DNA from: Plantago ovata
Taxonomy: Eukaryota > Streptophyta > Magnoliopsida > Lamiales > Plantaginaceae
DNA: 64,000 bases
NCBI GenBank assembly: GCA_028274465.1
Contig: CM051456.1
Location: forward strand, 97,245,050 to 97,309,049
Direction: 5' to 3'
The position numbers and the translations under genes are program-made. Below, in pieces: positions 46,201 to 57,983 of this stretch (positions are counted from its first letter, which is position 1; each line of letters begins with the position of its first letter). The notes beneath the pieces were generated by a model. It did no database searches. It had not been told where the DNA came from and saw only the letters and a program-made list of their open reading frames with translations.

Positions 46201-46606
46201 AAGGCATTTTTCAACGTTTGCTGAAGACCAATCAACGGTGTACAAGCCTCCTGATCTTCTTGCAATCATTATAACCTTTAGTCTCAAAATCTACAAGTTT
46301 ACATTCATCACTTTTAATTTCGATGAAGTATCCTTTGTCAGCAAATTGACTCATGCTGAAAAGGTTAAACTTAAGATTTTTGACATAAAGAACTCCAGAA
46401 ATGGTTATGCATCCCAACTTCACATCACCATAGCCTTTTGTAGATCCGGAGCCTCCACCAGCAAACCTTATTGTTGGACCTTTAGACCACCGTCTATAGT
46501 TTATAAGGTTATTCTTGTTACCCGTCATGTGCTTTCCACAACCACTATCAAAGTGCCAGATTGCATCGTTTGTCTCCGTGGCTGCAGTCTGCACAATCAA
46601 GAGCAA
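43266..46606 (-). pseudogene. Element A pol: protease, integrase, RT, RNase H (right copy)
   Basis: In element sense: protease at about 46232-46606 (WHFDSGCGKHMTG, catalytic DSG); integrase zinc-binding part (WHKRTSHLNF...CHACQQGK) and core at about 45500-46290, then C-terminal segment (GRPPNITHLRVFGCKCF). A low-complexity linker follows. RT is at 44148-44822 ([10 protein letters not shown], then YVDDII) and RNase H at 43266-43988 (SDADHGG, SSTESEY, stop at 43266). Together these cut the polyprotein, insert the DNA copy and synthesise it. Frameshifts lie near 44200, 45735, 45800 and 46280, mostly homopolymer indels. Domain order PR-INT-RT-RH is that of Ty1/copia. Confidence 0.93.
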
Positions 46607-49032
46607 ACAAGTTAATTATCCAATGATGGATGTCCATTAACATGTTCAAGAATGCGTCCAGTGGAAACCCAAGTCTGAAGTTTTTCAACTTTGACTTGTT
46701 TTCTACTTGCTGAGGAACTAGGAGGATTTGAGCTGAAGGACTTTTGACTCGTGCTGGTCAAATCCACTTTCTGATGTGGTGTCTTGCTCTGTTGACCTTT
46801 TTGCTGAACATACTTTTCAGTAAGTTATTTTCTAGCAAGGTTCCTTCTAGTCCTAGCATTGGGAGTCTTTTCAGAACTCTTAGGCTTGATTTTCTTCATC
46901 TCTTTGAAGTATCTTTGCTGACTTTGCTTATACTCATGAAAAAGTTGACTTTGCTTGGTTTTGAAACCTAGTCCACTTTTTGGAGAATGCTGAGCTTTAG
47001 CTTCAGCAACCTTACTTGATTCAGGTTTGTCAGCAAAGGACTTCTGATTACTTTTAGTAATCTTGCCTTTAGTCTTAACAACTTGCTTTTCAGCAACTTG
47101 TTTGGCGGAATGCTTCACGGCATTCTTCTTCTTTCCAGTTTGCTTCTCAGCAATCTGTTTTCCTTTTAAAGTCTTGTTACTTTGAGTAGCAACAACGGGA
47201 TTTATGGTCATAGGTACTTGATTGCATGTTTCAGCAACCTTAGTTTGACCAAACTGAAAGATTACTGGAGGACTACTATCAGTAGCACGTACAAAGGAGA
47301 TAGGTGATTTATCTTTTCTCAAGATTTCTACGTTATCACCTTCACACGTTGCTCCTAAACCTTCTTTCTGAGATAGATCTCTCAAATAAGAGTTTAGTTC
47401 AGTCAGCGTATTACTTGCTTCCACATAGGATTTGAAATTGATTTTCATCTTTTTCATTTGTTGGATTTCAGCAAGTAACTTTAGAATTGAGGACTGATAC
47501 TCTTCCAATTCTAATGCCATTTGAGAATTTTTCTCTACAGCCTCAGCAATCAACTTCTTAAGACGCCTTATTTCAGCATCCTTTTCTTCTGTCTCTTCCT
47601 TCAGCAAAACATACTTTTCAGTAGTTTGCTTGGTCAGAGTTTCAGCAAGTTGAAGTTTCTCTTGCTGTTTGCTGAGAGTTTTCTCAAATCTTCCGATTTC
47701 TCCTTGAATCTTGTCAAGGTCAATCTCGTCTTCACTTTCTGAATCTGAGTCAGAGGTAGAATTATTTACCTGACCGGCCATGAGGCAGAATTCGTAGTTC
47801 GACACATCTGGATAAGCTTCCATAGCTATTCCACACACTTCTTTGCCAATCTCCACGTCTAGAGTGGCTTCTTCATCGTCGGTGTCTGAACTTTCATCCT
47901 CACTGTCTTCGGAGCTTGTATCAATACACAATGCATCGATTTTTGCTTGAAGCTTCTTATTTTCTTCAGCAATGAAAGCTCTTTTGAACTTCTTCTTCTT
48001 TTCAGCAGATTTGCCTTTCAGCAAAGGGCAATTAGCTTTGAAGTGTCCAGGCTTTTTGCAGTAAAAACATAGATCATTTCCAACTGCTGGTTCTTCTGAT
48101 GATGTAGCTTGCTGAGCTTGCTTGTTCAGCGAGCTAGTATCATTCTTGTACTTATGGTAGTTGTTACCAAGATGCTTTTTCAGCTTCTCTTTTGCTTTTC
48201 GCCTTTCAAGTTCCTTACTGATGAACTTCTTCATGTTTTTAACAACTAAAGCATTTTCATCAGCAGGCTCTTTATCATTCTTCTTTTCAAAAGATGACGG
48301 CTTTTCAGCAAGAGCAATGTTTTGCGATTTTTCAGCAAACACATTTTCTCTTTGCTTTGTCTCATAATTGACAGTAGCAAGATGAGAGAACAACTCTGTT
48401 GGTGTAATGTCAGGCATTTCTTGATTATAATAGAAATTCTGAGTATGGATCCATTCTTGATTCAAACTTCTGATGATAGTTTTCACTTTCTCAGAATCTG
48501 AATAAAGATTTCCAACACCCAGCGCTGCCATTACACTAACAAGAGTTGTGAATCTGAAGTCCAAGTCTTCCAGTGACTCGTTAGCACCTCGCTTAAAGTT
48601 TTGAAACTTTAATTTAAGTACTTCAAGTTTGTTTTCCTTGGTCTTGTCAGATCCAGCACAAAGATCTTGAACCATTTTCCAAGCTTCTTTTGCAGTCTTA
48701 GCACCCCACAGTTTGCACTGTATGGTATCCGGAGTTGATCGAATGATGATGTTTCTAGCTTGGCCATCAACACGGAATCTCTTAGCTTCGTCAGAAGTCC
48801 ATTCCTATAATGGTTTTGGCACAACCGTATCTGATTGTTCGCCTTGGATAGTTTCCTTTCCAGCTTCAGTGGTTCTATGAGGGAAACTCCTTTCAACCTT
48901 GGTGATCTTGATAGGTCCATCATTAGTGACGGTGACCATCTCATCACTAATGGCCTCAAGATGTAGCATCATGTTGTTTCGCCATTTCTCATAATTTTCC
49001 AGCTTCAGCAAGGGAGCATCCCCTAAAGACAT
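46607..49032 (-). pseudogene. Element A gag (two in-frame stops)
   Basis: It starts at ATG 49032 (MSLGDAPLLKLENYEKWRNN), typical of copia gag. An in-frame stop lies at about 48805, the frame continuing unchanged from 48804 to 46825. The UBN2/gag core includes SLEDLDFRFTTLVS and ELFSHLATVNYE. A CCHC knuckle CFYCKKPGHFKANC follows, then an acidic segment, a long coiled coil (about 47500-47720) and a lysine-rich tail. A second stop at about 46825 replaces a Glu codon found in the left copy; similarity continues to about 46607. It is a long gag with a C-terminal coiled-coil extension. Because only point changes break it, it may be intact in the real genome. Confidence 0.88.
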
Positions 49033-49130
49033 CCTGTCAGCAAAACACTACCAAACTGATCAAGTGAGAGTGATTTACGGAAAGCACTTAAGGGGATCTA
49101 GGTTCAGTGCAGAAGGCTAAAGAACCTCCT

Positions 49131-49142
49131 GCTCTGATACCA
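49131..49142 (-). other. Primer binding site of element A (tRNA-iMet)
   Basis: The minus strand reads TGGTATCAGAGC, the classic copia site complementary to initiator tRNA-Met, two bases inside the 5' LTR. Confidence 0.96.
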
Positions 49143-49144
49143 CT

Positions 49145-50783
49145 TGTTGGTCCCTTTAAACAACAAGAAAAGACTAGAGGAGGGGTGAATAGTCTTTTCA
49201 AACTTTCGTCGTTTAAAGCTTTCTCAGCAAGTACTTATTACTTTTCAGTAATGAGTTTGCTGATACTTAATTTTCTCAGCAAGCGTAAGTTACTTTACAG
49301 TAGCTTGGTTTGCTGATACTTAAAATCAGAGAGCGGAAGTCTTTGAAACAATAAGTGCTCTTTCAGCAAATAAAGGATTTCAGCAAGTGAAGTGAGTGAC
49401 TGTGTACAAACAGATATAATTTGCTGTAAGCTAAATGCAGTAAGTAAATCACACAAACGCTTTTATAGTGGTATCTGAGAGTGGCGTAATCTCTAAACTA
49501 ATCCACTTCGTCCTTTCTAGGACTGAATCCACTAAGATATGATTGAGGTTCCTTACAATCTCCTATCTAAAGCGATTCAACAGAAACCAAAGCACACTTG
49601 CTTCGTCTCCAATCTAAACTAGAGAACTCAACCTTGTTCTCCACCAAACTTGGTACTTTTAATCAGCAAAACTATGCTCGATTAAGTTCCCCCTGAATAT
49701 CACGCCTGAAAGGGTGTACTTTCAGTTAGAGAGTTTTGGGGTGAGATAACTTAATTATAACTTATTCAGTTACAACAAGTAATCTAAGAAACACAACTTG
49801 GAATACTTTGCAGTAAACAAGTTTGATTGTTGCTTGTGTCAAGACTTGTTCTTGTTCGAAAGAAAGAACACTTAACTAATTTCTTAGCTGAGTTTGTTCT
49901 ACTTCTTCACAAGTAGCTTTTTCAAGCTTTAAGTCTTGGAACGGATCAATGGCAGTAAGAGTGTTTGAAGGTTTGTGAGTTTTTAAGCACAAGTGAGAGT
50001 TTGATCACGTTGTTGACACACTTCAACTCTTTGCCGGATGACCTCTATTTATAGTGCAAGTAAGGAGCCGTTTGAATTTCAAATCCTAAGGCTTTTGATC
50101 CTTAACATGTCACTATCTTGCTTTTGTACTTTCAGCAGCGACTTTGTTTGTCTTCTAGTCTTCATGTCCTTCGCATGCATGCTATGCATTAAATGCACAT
50201 TTGAATAGAATTCAAACAGTAACATTGGAGCGCAAATTCACGTACATTCAGCAAGAGGTCACATATGTTCATCAGCAAGTGGTCAGTCTCAGTTTCAGCA
50301 AGCACAACCTACTCTGTCTTTCAGATTTTCACTTATGCAATGTTGTTGCTGAATTTTCCACTTTCTGAGCAACACGTGCCTTACCAGTCTTCAGCAATCT
50401 TCAAGTCTTCAAGTCTTCGATTTCTTCAAGTCTTCAGATCTTCAAAAGTCTTCAAGATTCTGACCGGTTTCTTATTTGCTTCAATAATTTGTTTGTAATA
50501 AACAAAATATATCTTCAGTAAATGCTTCAATAGGTTATTTTCTTTTCAGAAAATAAGATTCATTAAAGCTAAGCATCAATAAGATATTTTCTTTTCAGAA
50601 AATAAAATACATCATACGCAAAAGAAATAACTTATCTAATACCTAACTAAGTCATCAGCAAACGTTCCTCTTTTATAATGTCCTTAAAATTCTAAATTCC
50701 TATGGACCTTAAGAGTACTAGTTACTGGACTTTCCTTAATTTAGCATGGTTAATTGCTCATCAAAATTACAAGTTTCCTAACA
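49145..50783 (-). repeat. 5' LTR of element A
   Basis: This 1639-bp LTR is almost identical to 30341-31981. The TATA box CTATAAATAGAG is at 50043-50054 on the minus strand, driving transcription toward gag. Confidence 0.96.
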
Positions 50784-51059
50784 ATTTTTAATCTCCAAAT
50801 CACGAGTGGCAGCAGAAAGAACAATAGTCGGACCTCTCATCCGTTCCTGGTTGGGTTCAACCCATGATTTCAATAGTGGGCGAGCCATCACAAAACCTTC
50901 CCAAGAATCAGGTTGCTTAAAAATCTCTTGCAGAGAATCAGAGAAATCTTCCTCCACTACCTCAACTCTAGCACTATCTCGCTTCCTTTGATGATATACC
51001 CTATCAATCTCCGCAATAGATTCAACAAGAGGAATTCCACTAGATCTCGTGCTCCGCAT
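50784..51059 (-). pseudogene. Element C gag, N-terminal part
   Basis: ATG at 51059 (MRSTRSSGIPLVESIAEIDRV), 92 codons to the A insertion at RDLEIKN. The next residues in B and D (HxFQQLP) are found at 30340 on the other side of A. This confirms that A split one gag frame. Confidence 0.93.
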
Positions 51060-51172
51060 AAACTACCTGAAACGAATCAAGTGAGTATCAAAGGGAAACA
51101 AACTAAACTACTAAATTCTGGAAATTGAATGCTGAAAATATAAACAAGCTAAAGAGTAAAAAGGAGTTATAG

Positions 51173-51190
51173 TCCCCGGCAACGACGCCA
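51173..51190 (-). other. Primer binding site of element C (tRNA-Asp-like)
   Basis: The minus strand reads TGGCGTCGTTGCCGGGGA, one mismatch (position 6) to the tRNA-Asp complement. Confidence 0.88.
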
Positions 51191-51193
51191 ATT

Positions 51194-52479
51194 TGATGAA
51201 CGAGATTGTCAGACTCGAACAATCAAATAAATTTGTTTTAGCCAAAGGGCAACTCACAACTACACAAAACACGTAGTGCAGAGGTAAGATGACCTCAAGT
51301 GTCGATCTCTAGGGACTAAACTAGCTTTAACTAAATAAATAACTATATAAAATCAGAAAACAAATTTATCTTAGCTTGACTTAACAATATATAATGGGAG
51401 CTGGTGATAGTATGCTCATTCTAAGCATCAAGTTCTAATTATGCATGAAAGTGCAACTCGTACTACTTTAAAAGTAATTCGAATTAACAAACACCAACAA
51501 CAGATTTGTAGACGTGTATTTTGAAAGCTTCCTATCTATACTAATACTTGGCTAAGGTTGTCAGTCTTAGTTCATGCAGTACTTGATAATTATAATTATT
51601 GAATCGATGATCTTGAGTTGTCCTAGTGTTTCTAACACTTTCATACGAAGATATTGGCTTAGTCGGATCAAAGAATCGAATTAAGATAATTAAACAAGTA
51701 AAAGACTCAGAAAACCAATCATGCATAATATGAATCCTAGCTACGAATTTACATACTATCACCAACTAGATGTTTAGCTACTCATATAAAAATCATAAAC
51801 AACAATGGCAATCATATAAGAAAACATAGATGAATTCAAAGATAAATAGCAGAAATTGTGAGATACAAAGTTACCACCAAAGGTCGTCAATCTTCGGTGA
51901 ATTGCTAAACTCACAAAGATCTAGCAAGGTGAGATCAATTGATGTCCAAGTCTCTACTCTAGCTCCAAAATCGCTAAGACACAATGATTCTAAGAGAAAA
52001 TATACCCACACAAGCTCTAGGGTTTATGTCTGTAAAATTATGATGAAAGATATGAAAATTCGCAACTTTTGAAATTATATATAGTTGCTGTCGGAGACTC
52101 CCCGATGGACCGCCCGGTACGCGGCGGACCGCTGGGCACCAGGCGGTGCGCCTGGCACGGGCAGAGAGTTGCCCGTGCCTTTTCTTCCTCCAGATCTTCG
52201 ATTTTGGCCCTTGGCACGGTTTTGAGCTCCGAAACTTGGTCTTTTGGCCTGGAAACTCATCCCGGTACTCCTTGACACACCACGGGTGATCTCGTTGCAC
52301 CAATACGTCATTGTTTCGCCATGATTTATATCCAAAAGTGCAATTTTCACCTAAAACCTGAAAATAACAAAAGAAATGGAACGTGACACTATTCTAACAA
52401 AATGCACTAAAATGCATGCAAGAGGATAGCTAAATTGGTGAAAAAGACCCGAATGATAGTGTAAAAAACACTGTCATCA
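51194..52479 (-). repeat. 5' LTR of element C
   Basis: This 1286-bp LTR is collinear with 13505-14770. It has about 20 extra bases in the hairpin cluster (52093-52177), where an additional GCGGCGGACCGC-type repeat occurs. Its outer end is followed by the TSD AGAAG (52480-52484). Confidence 0.94.
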
Positions 52480-54576
52480 AGAAGAGTGCGCCAGAAAAGC
52501 GTGCTGAAATGCACAAAGGCAAAGCTAAGCTTTCTGATGCCGCGTTAGCATTACTCGAAGCTAAGGTCACTAATCCAAACCTTGGAGAAGAAGAAGAAAT
52601 GGATGAAGATTACCAAAGATCTTTACAGAATAGTCTACAGATTCATGATAGATATACAAAGAATCTAGACATTGCTCAATCTCCAGAAGTGAACAACACG
52701 GAAGTCTCCTCCCTTCCACCTACAACTCGTGAAACTCCAATCGTTGAGTCCAAAGAGTTGCCCTCAGCAACCACTCAACCAGAAGTGTCTGAAGCTAAGG
52801 ATTTGGAAATCAAGGTTGCTGGCCTTGACGGATCTGATGAAGAAGAAGATCTATCAAACTTCTCAACAAATGAAGAAGAAAACGCAAAGAAAGTTGAACC
52901 CACAGTGGTTGAAATTCCTCCACCATTTCTCTTAACTGATGAAGGAGATGCTGAGAGAAGTCGTTTGCTGAGAAATGATGATCAGTTCGCTACTGAAATC
53001 AAAGCTCATTCACTTACTCCCTCTCTAGTGTCATTCCCAGACGTTGAGAAGTTTACTCCTAGAATAAAGGCACTAATGGCTGTTCACAAAGCATGCCAAG
53101 AAGAGGATGATGCCTTGCTTGCTGAGAGTCCGCTTGACATTGGCAAAATACTGACTACTGTGACACACTACTACACTTACCATAGCTCAGAAAGACATCA
53201 GTCTACATCACAAAAGATATGAAGAAGATGTCAGTCAAGCACTCAAGCTTGCTAAAAGCGCATTGAAAAAGGCTCAGGCTATGCTAGAAGAAAAAGTCGA
53301 AACTGAGCGCAGACATGAGGAGAATCTGGCTTTTATTTAAGGAAGAATTGTCTAAGCTAACCACAGATCAGCAAGACATGATTCTGAAATACAATAGCCT
53401 AAGCACTCTTGCTGAAATTGCAATGAGTTTTTCTCTCTACACATCAGACCTATGATGCAATCCATGTCTAAGGGGGAAGATAGAAAAAGAAAGTCCTCAA
53501 GAGACAGATCAACCAATCCCTCTTCTGCTAAAGCGCCATTAATACTACCTGGTCCACCTCCCAGAGAACCTCTTCCTGAAACAGAGCAAAGTTCTAAGCA
53601 AAGAGCTGAAACAAATTCTGAGAGAAGTTCAGCAAATCCAAAAAGGAGAAGAACTTCTGCTGAAACTCAAGAATACTGTCACACTGAGAGTCATCAAGAT
53701 CTGAATGAAGATGATGATAATGATGATGTCCAAACAATAGCTCAAGCTATAAGAGCTAAGCCTATTTCTGCCTTAACTACATCTGGCCAATCCAAACACT
53801 TCTCTTCTGACTCTAGATCTTCAGCAAGAGATCAAGAAAATGCTAAGTCAAGAAGAAGAAGGCAAAGACAGGAAGAAAGAAGGCTTGCTAACATTGCAAT
53901 TGGCACTGGCATTGACTATACAAAGACCAGAAATGAGGAAACCACTCAGAATGTGATCAGAAACCTACATGGTTGCTGGATCACAAAGCTGGAAGATCTT
54001 TTGGCCAATGATTTCTTTCCAACTGTTGTACTGAATCAAATGTACACTTGGATTGAATTAAAAGTTGCAAGAAAATAAAGGGATCCTCCTCCCTACCCAA
54101 GGAACATTGCTGTCAAATGGCTGAACTTAGAGATCTTAGTAAGAAGAACTTTCATCGGCAAGAAGGTAAAACAAGAGCCCGATTTAATCAAACCGATAGA
54201 TGTTTCTTACTACAGTGATCCTTTAACCAAGAAGTCCAAAAAGAAGTATGGCTTGATTCCTTATGAGTATTTTTATCTCACTGCTAAGGATCAAGAAGAA
54301 GATCTTCTCTGGTTAAGGAAGATTCATGCCAACAAGGGTATTTCAGACACTCAACTTCTACATGCTAGCAATTGGGGCATGCACTTGTGGGTAATTCACT
54401 ACAAAGAGATGAATGGTGAAAACCATCACTATACTGCCTGCAAGAATGCAAGGATTATTCAACTTGAAGTCCGTAAGCTACTTGAAGATTACGAAAAGGA
54501 CTATGTTGAATTCTCTGCTCTTGCTGAGAAGAGTGTAAGGGAGATTCTTAGAAAATCCTCTGCTGGAATAGCTTAG
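52480..54576 (+). pseudogene. Element F env-like region, second part (broken)
   Basis: The acidic middle part runs 52509-53222 (EEEEMDEDYQRSLQNSLQIH, TTRETPIVES, EEVEIPPP-like segments). A coiled-coil piece follows in another frame (about 53190-53340), then the C-terminal part at 53452-54576 with one in-frame stop at 54076-54078. The conserved domain carries NVIRNLHGCWITKLEDLL, YGLIPYEYFYLTAKDQEE, SNWGMHLWVIHY and ALAEKSVREILRKSS, nearly the same as A at 32242-33432. It contrasts with the diverged linkers. Function is unknown; broken by at least two frameshifts and one stop. Confidence 0.8.
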
Positions 54577-54821
54577 TCCCTTGTAAAAGTTTTGTTTGTT
54601 TTGTTTGCTGATTACTTTAGTTATCTATGAGCTTTCTTGTAAACTTACTGAATGATAACTATCGGCAATGAACTTTTTTACTCTTATTGGTTTTTGATTA
54701 TCCAAACTACTTATGCTTACTGTTTTATTATTCGAGTATGCTTGCATTAATCAACTGATTTATTCAACATCAGAAACCTCTAAAAGGGTAACAATTAATT
54801 TAGCCATGGATTGCTAACATC

Positions 54822-54834
54822 AAAAAGGGGGAAA
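54822..54834 (+). other. Polypurine tract of element F
   Basis: AAAAAGGGGGAAA lies two bases before the 3' LTR, matching A. Confidence 0.85.
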
Positions 54835-54836
54835 TT

Positions 54837-56353
54837 TGTTAGGAAACTTGTAATTTTGATGAGCAATTAACCATGCTAAATTAAGGAAAGTCCAGTAACT
54901 AGTACTCTTTAGGTCCATAGGAATTTAGAATTTTAAGGACATTGTAAAAGAGGAACGTTTGCTGAAGACTTAGTGTAGGTACTAGTTAGGTGCTTTAGTT
55001 TGCTGATGATGTACTTTGTTTTTACAAATGAACTATTGAAGCACTAGAACCGCTCAGAAACTTGAAGATTTGAAGACTGAAGACTTAAGAAGAATTCTGA
55101 GAAAGGTATCTACAAAGGCACATGTTGCTCAGAAAGTGAGATTTTCAGCAACAACTCGCATAAGTGAAAATCTTTATGACAGAGTAGGTTGTGCTTGCTG
55201 AAACTGAGACTGACCACTTGCTGAAAAACATATGTGACCTCCTTGATGAAAGTACTTGCATTTTGGCTCCAACGTTCACATTTGAATTCGATTTAGATGA
55301 ACATTAAATGCAAAGTAGACACGCGAAGAACATGAAGACTAGATGACAAATGAAGGATGCTGTTGAAAGTAAAAAAGCAAGATAGTGACATCTTAAGGTG
55401 CAAAGCCTTAGAATTTGAAATTCAAGCGGCTCCCTTGATACACTATAAATAGAGGTCATCCGGCCAAGAGTTGAAGTGTGTCAACAACGTGATCAAACTC
55501 TCACTTTTGCTTAAACACTCAATCTTCCATACTCTTTACTGCCTATTGATTCGTTCCAAGACTTAAGCTTGAAACAAAAGCTACTTGTGAAGAAGTAGAA
55601 CATTCACGGATAAGAAATTAGCGTAGTGTTCTTTCTTTTGAACAAGAACAAGTCTTGACACCAGAAACAACTTAACTTGCTTACTGCAAAGTATTACAAG
55701 TTGTGTTTCTTTAGATAACTTGTTATAGCTGAAAAAGTTATACTCAAGTCATCTCATCCCAAACCTCTCTAACTGATAAACACCCTTTTTCAGGCGTGAA
55801 ATTCAGGGGGAATTAATCAAGCATTGTGTTGCTGATTATAAGTCCCAAGTTTGGTGGAGAACAAGGTTACAGTTCTCTAGTTAGGTTGGAAACGAAGCAA
55901 GTGTGCTTTGGTCTCTCAAGAATCATTATAGATAGGATTTGTAAGGAACCTCACATCTCATCTTAGTGGGTTCAATCCTAGAAAGGACAAAGTGGATTAA
56001 TTGAGAGATTATGGCACTCTCAGATACCACTATAAAAGTGTGTGTGATTTACTTTACCGCATTTAGTTTTCAGCAAGCTACTTATTGTACACTGTCACTC
56101 TGCTCACTTGCTGAAACTAGCACTCTCTGAAAAGCACTTATTGTATAAAGTCTTCCGCACTCTGTTTTTAAAGTACCAGTAAACTCGTCACTGAAAAGTA
56201 ACAAGTACTTGCTGAGAAAGTTAAGTACCAGCAAACTCATTACTGAAATGTAATAAGCACTTGCTGAGAAAATTTTTAAACGACGAAAGTTTGAAAAGAC
56301 TATTCACCCCCCCCCCCACTCTAGTCTTTTCTTGTTGTTTAAAGGGACCAACA
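54837..56353 (+). repeat. 3' LTR of element F
   Basis: This 1517-bp LTR begins TGTTAGGAAACTTG and ends GGGACCAACA. TATA CTATAAATAGAG is at 55443-55454. It is clearly homologous to but much more diverged from the A LTRs, and lacks their doubled TTTTCAGAAAATAA unit. The flanking CCCTT (56354-56358) is the presumed TSD; its partner is outside the window. Confidence 0.93.
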
Positions 56354-57907
56354 CCCTTTTTCCTTGGGAGGGTTGGTTCTCACGGTGACCGTTTTCCGGA
56401 ACTCTTCCGCTTCAAGGAAATCCTTGCAAACTTTTGCTAGTTGAGCTTCACTTTCGATACACGACGCTGAGAGCACCTCTTGGAATTTGACATTGGTAGT
56501 GTTACCATACAAGTATTCCTTCCTTTCATTGATCGAGTGGTCCTCAACTTGGAGGGCTGCTTCATAAAAATTGTTGATGAAGTCCCTCAGGTCTTCATTA
56601 TTCTTCTGAACAATTTCGGCTAAGTATCTCACTCTTCTTTTGGTGTTCATGACCTTCTCGAATCGCTTAGAGAACTCTTTGCAGAGCTCTCTATAGGATT
56701 TGATCGAGCGCTGAGGAAGGCACGACCACCATTTCCTGGCTTCTCCTGAAAGGTTAGCCAGGAAGAGTAATGCTTTCGTTTTTGAGTCATGACCATATGT
56801 ATCCATTTTGGTACCAAATATCACCAAGTAGTCCTTTGGACAACTTGTTCCATCATAACTTTCGAAAGTAGGGAAGCCTCTCTCGATCTTTGCTTGATGA
56901 CTCCTTATCTCGTCGCACAACGGACTTGGATCTTGGTCTTGCTCTTTTTCTTGCACGTCGCCTCGTAAGGTTTCTATCTGAGCTTCGAGTGCGGTCTTCC
57001 TCGTTTTGAGTTCTTCCAAAGTGAGCTTCCTCCCCGTGATTGGGTCGATCCCGATCAAGGGGGTTACCTCGGCTACGATCCTCAAAGCGTTGTTCTCTAC
57101 CACCGCCTCGGGTTGATTCTGAGGAGTCACTTGGTTGGGCGTGACTTGATTTGGGAGAGTGGGTGGTGTAGCGACCACCTGAGCTTGGTTATCTTGAGGA
57201 GCTACACTTTTCTTTGACGCGTGTATCCTCCTATCGATTAGATCCCTCAAATCATCAGGAGCACCTTGTGGTCCTAATCTAGATTGAACTCTTGAAGTTC
57301 CAAGTCTAGATTGGATTGGCCTTGTGTTGGCTCTTGAATGTGCTTCATCTTGAACTAGAGGTGCTCTTGGTTGGGATTGACGAGGTGCGGCAAAATTATC
57401 ATGAGGTTGCTCTTGTACTTGGGCTTGTTGTACTCCTCGGGCTTGGAGTTTTGCTTCAACCCTAGCAGCCTCCTTCTCTCCTACGTATCCTTGTATAGAT
57501 AGAAGGAACAAGCCGTATTAAGCTTCGCCCATCCCAAAGTCTGATGGTCGGACTACTCGTCCGTTAGGAAGGGTGAAGTTCAATGCGGCTGGCTGAGGAG
57601 GATTCGCTGCTACATGAGGAGGATGTCCTCTTGGCGCGACATTGTTTGTGACTCTTAATGCTCCATAAGCACTTCCGGCTGGGAAGCCTTGGGGATGATT
57701 CTCTCCCGATCTTTCTTCTTGGGAGCCCATGACATTGGTGAATGCCCCCTCAATCATATCTTGATTCCTCTCAACATTGTTATTTTTAGGTGCCCTTGAA
57801 GCAGCTACCCTTCCTCCTCCTCGGCCATTTGTAGGGGGACGGCCCCTTGGACGACGAGGATTCTCTGGTACTGTGTTGGCAAGTCGAACACTTCTTCTAG
57901 GAGGCAT
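56354..57907 (-). pseudogene. Element E gag (one in-frame stop, truncated by F)
   Basis: ATG at 57907 (MPPRRSVRLANTVPENPRRP) begins a basic N-terminus. An in-frame TAA at 57518-57520 follows FGMGEA, and the same frame continues to 56354. The later part has a coiled-coil-like helix (EELKTRKTALEAQIETLRGD) and the Retrotrans_gag core (ARKWWSCLPQRSIKSYREL, LRDFINNFYEAAL). It ends at PPKEKG, where the F LTR starts. No zinc knuckle is reached before the cut. Confidence 0.9.
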
Positions 57908-57963
57908 CTCGAGGAGAGTGTCTTGGCTCGACCAGTAGGGCTAGGAATGACCTTTCGATCAGT

Positions 57964-57981
57964 TTCCCACAGACGGCGCCA
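57964..57981 (-). other. Primer binding site of element E
   Basis: The minus strand reads TGGCGCCGTCTGTGGGAA, a PBS form common in plant Ty3/gypsy elements; I did not assign the tRNA. Confidence 0.8.
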
Positions 57982-57983
57982 AA

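Larger units (their letters stand above)
30341..50783 (-). mobile_element. Element A: Sirevirus-like Ty1/copia element inside C
   Basis: The LTRs are 30341-31981 and 49145-50783; the TSD is ATTCT/ATTTT (30336-30340 and 50784-50788), one mismatch. It reads on the minus strand: 5' LTR, PBS TGGTATCAGAGC, gag, protease, integrase, RT, RNase H, spacer, env-like region, PPT, 3' LTR. The LTRs differ at only a few sites by eye, so it is among the youngest insertions. The apparent 20.4-kb length is inflated by a duplicated 4.7-kb block around a 100-N gap; without it the element would be about 15.6 kb. Confidence 0.95.
13505..52479 (-). mobile_element. Element C: non-autonomous Ty3/gypsy element hosting B and A
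   Basis: The LTRs are 13505-14770 and 51194-52479, flanked by an exact AGAAG TSD. The element reads on the minus strand: 5' LTR at the right, PBS (51173-51190), gag start (50784-51059), interruption by A, rest of gag-PR (28315-30340), spacer, second ORF start (26957-27116), interruption by B, rest of second ORF (16255-17408), 3' noncoding region, PPT and 3' LTR. With both insertions removed it would be about 9 kb. Its coding regions hold several frameshifts and stops. Confidence 0.93.
52480..56353 (+). mobile_element. Element F, distal part (env-like region, PPT, 3' LTR)
   Basis: This is the continuation of the element left at 13504. The joint matches the uninterrupted order in A (about 34380-34400). 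It ends with the PPT and 3' LTR and is then followed by the gag of element E. Confidence 0.92.

Noticed and set aside
52069-52350. GC-rich frames on both strands in the C LTR (also 14300-14593)
   Set aside because: Created by the hairpin cluster in the LTR; both LTRs of C carry them as noncoding sequence.
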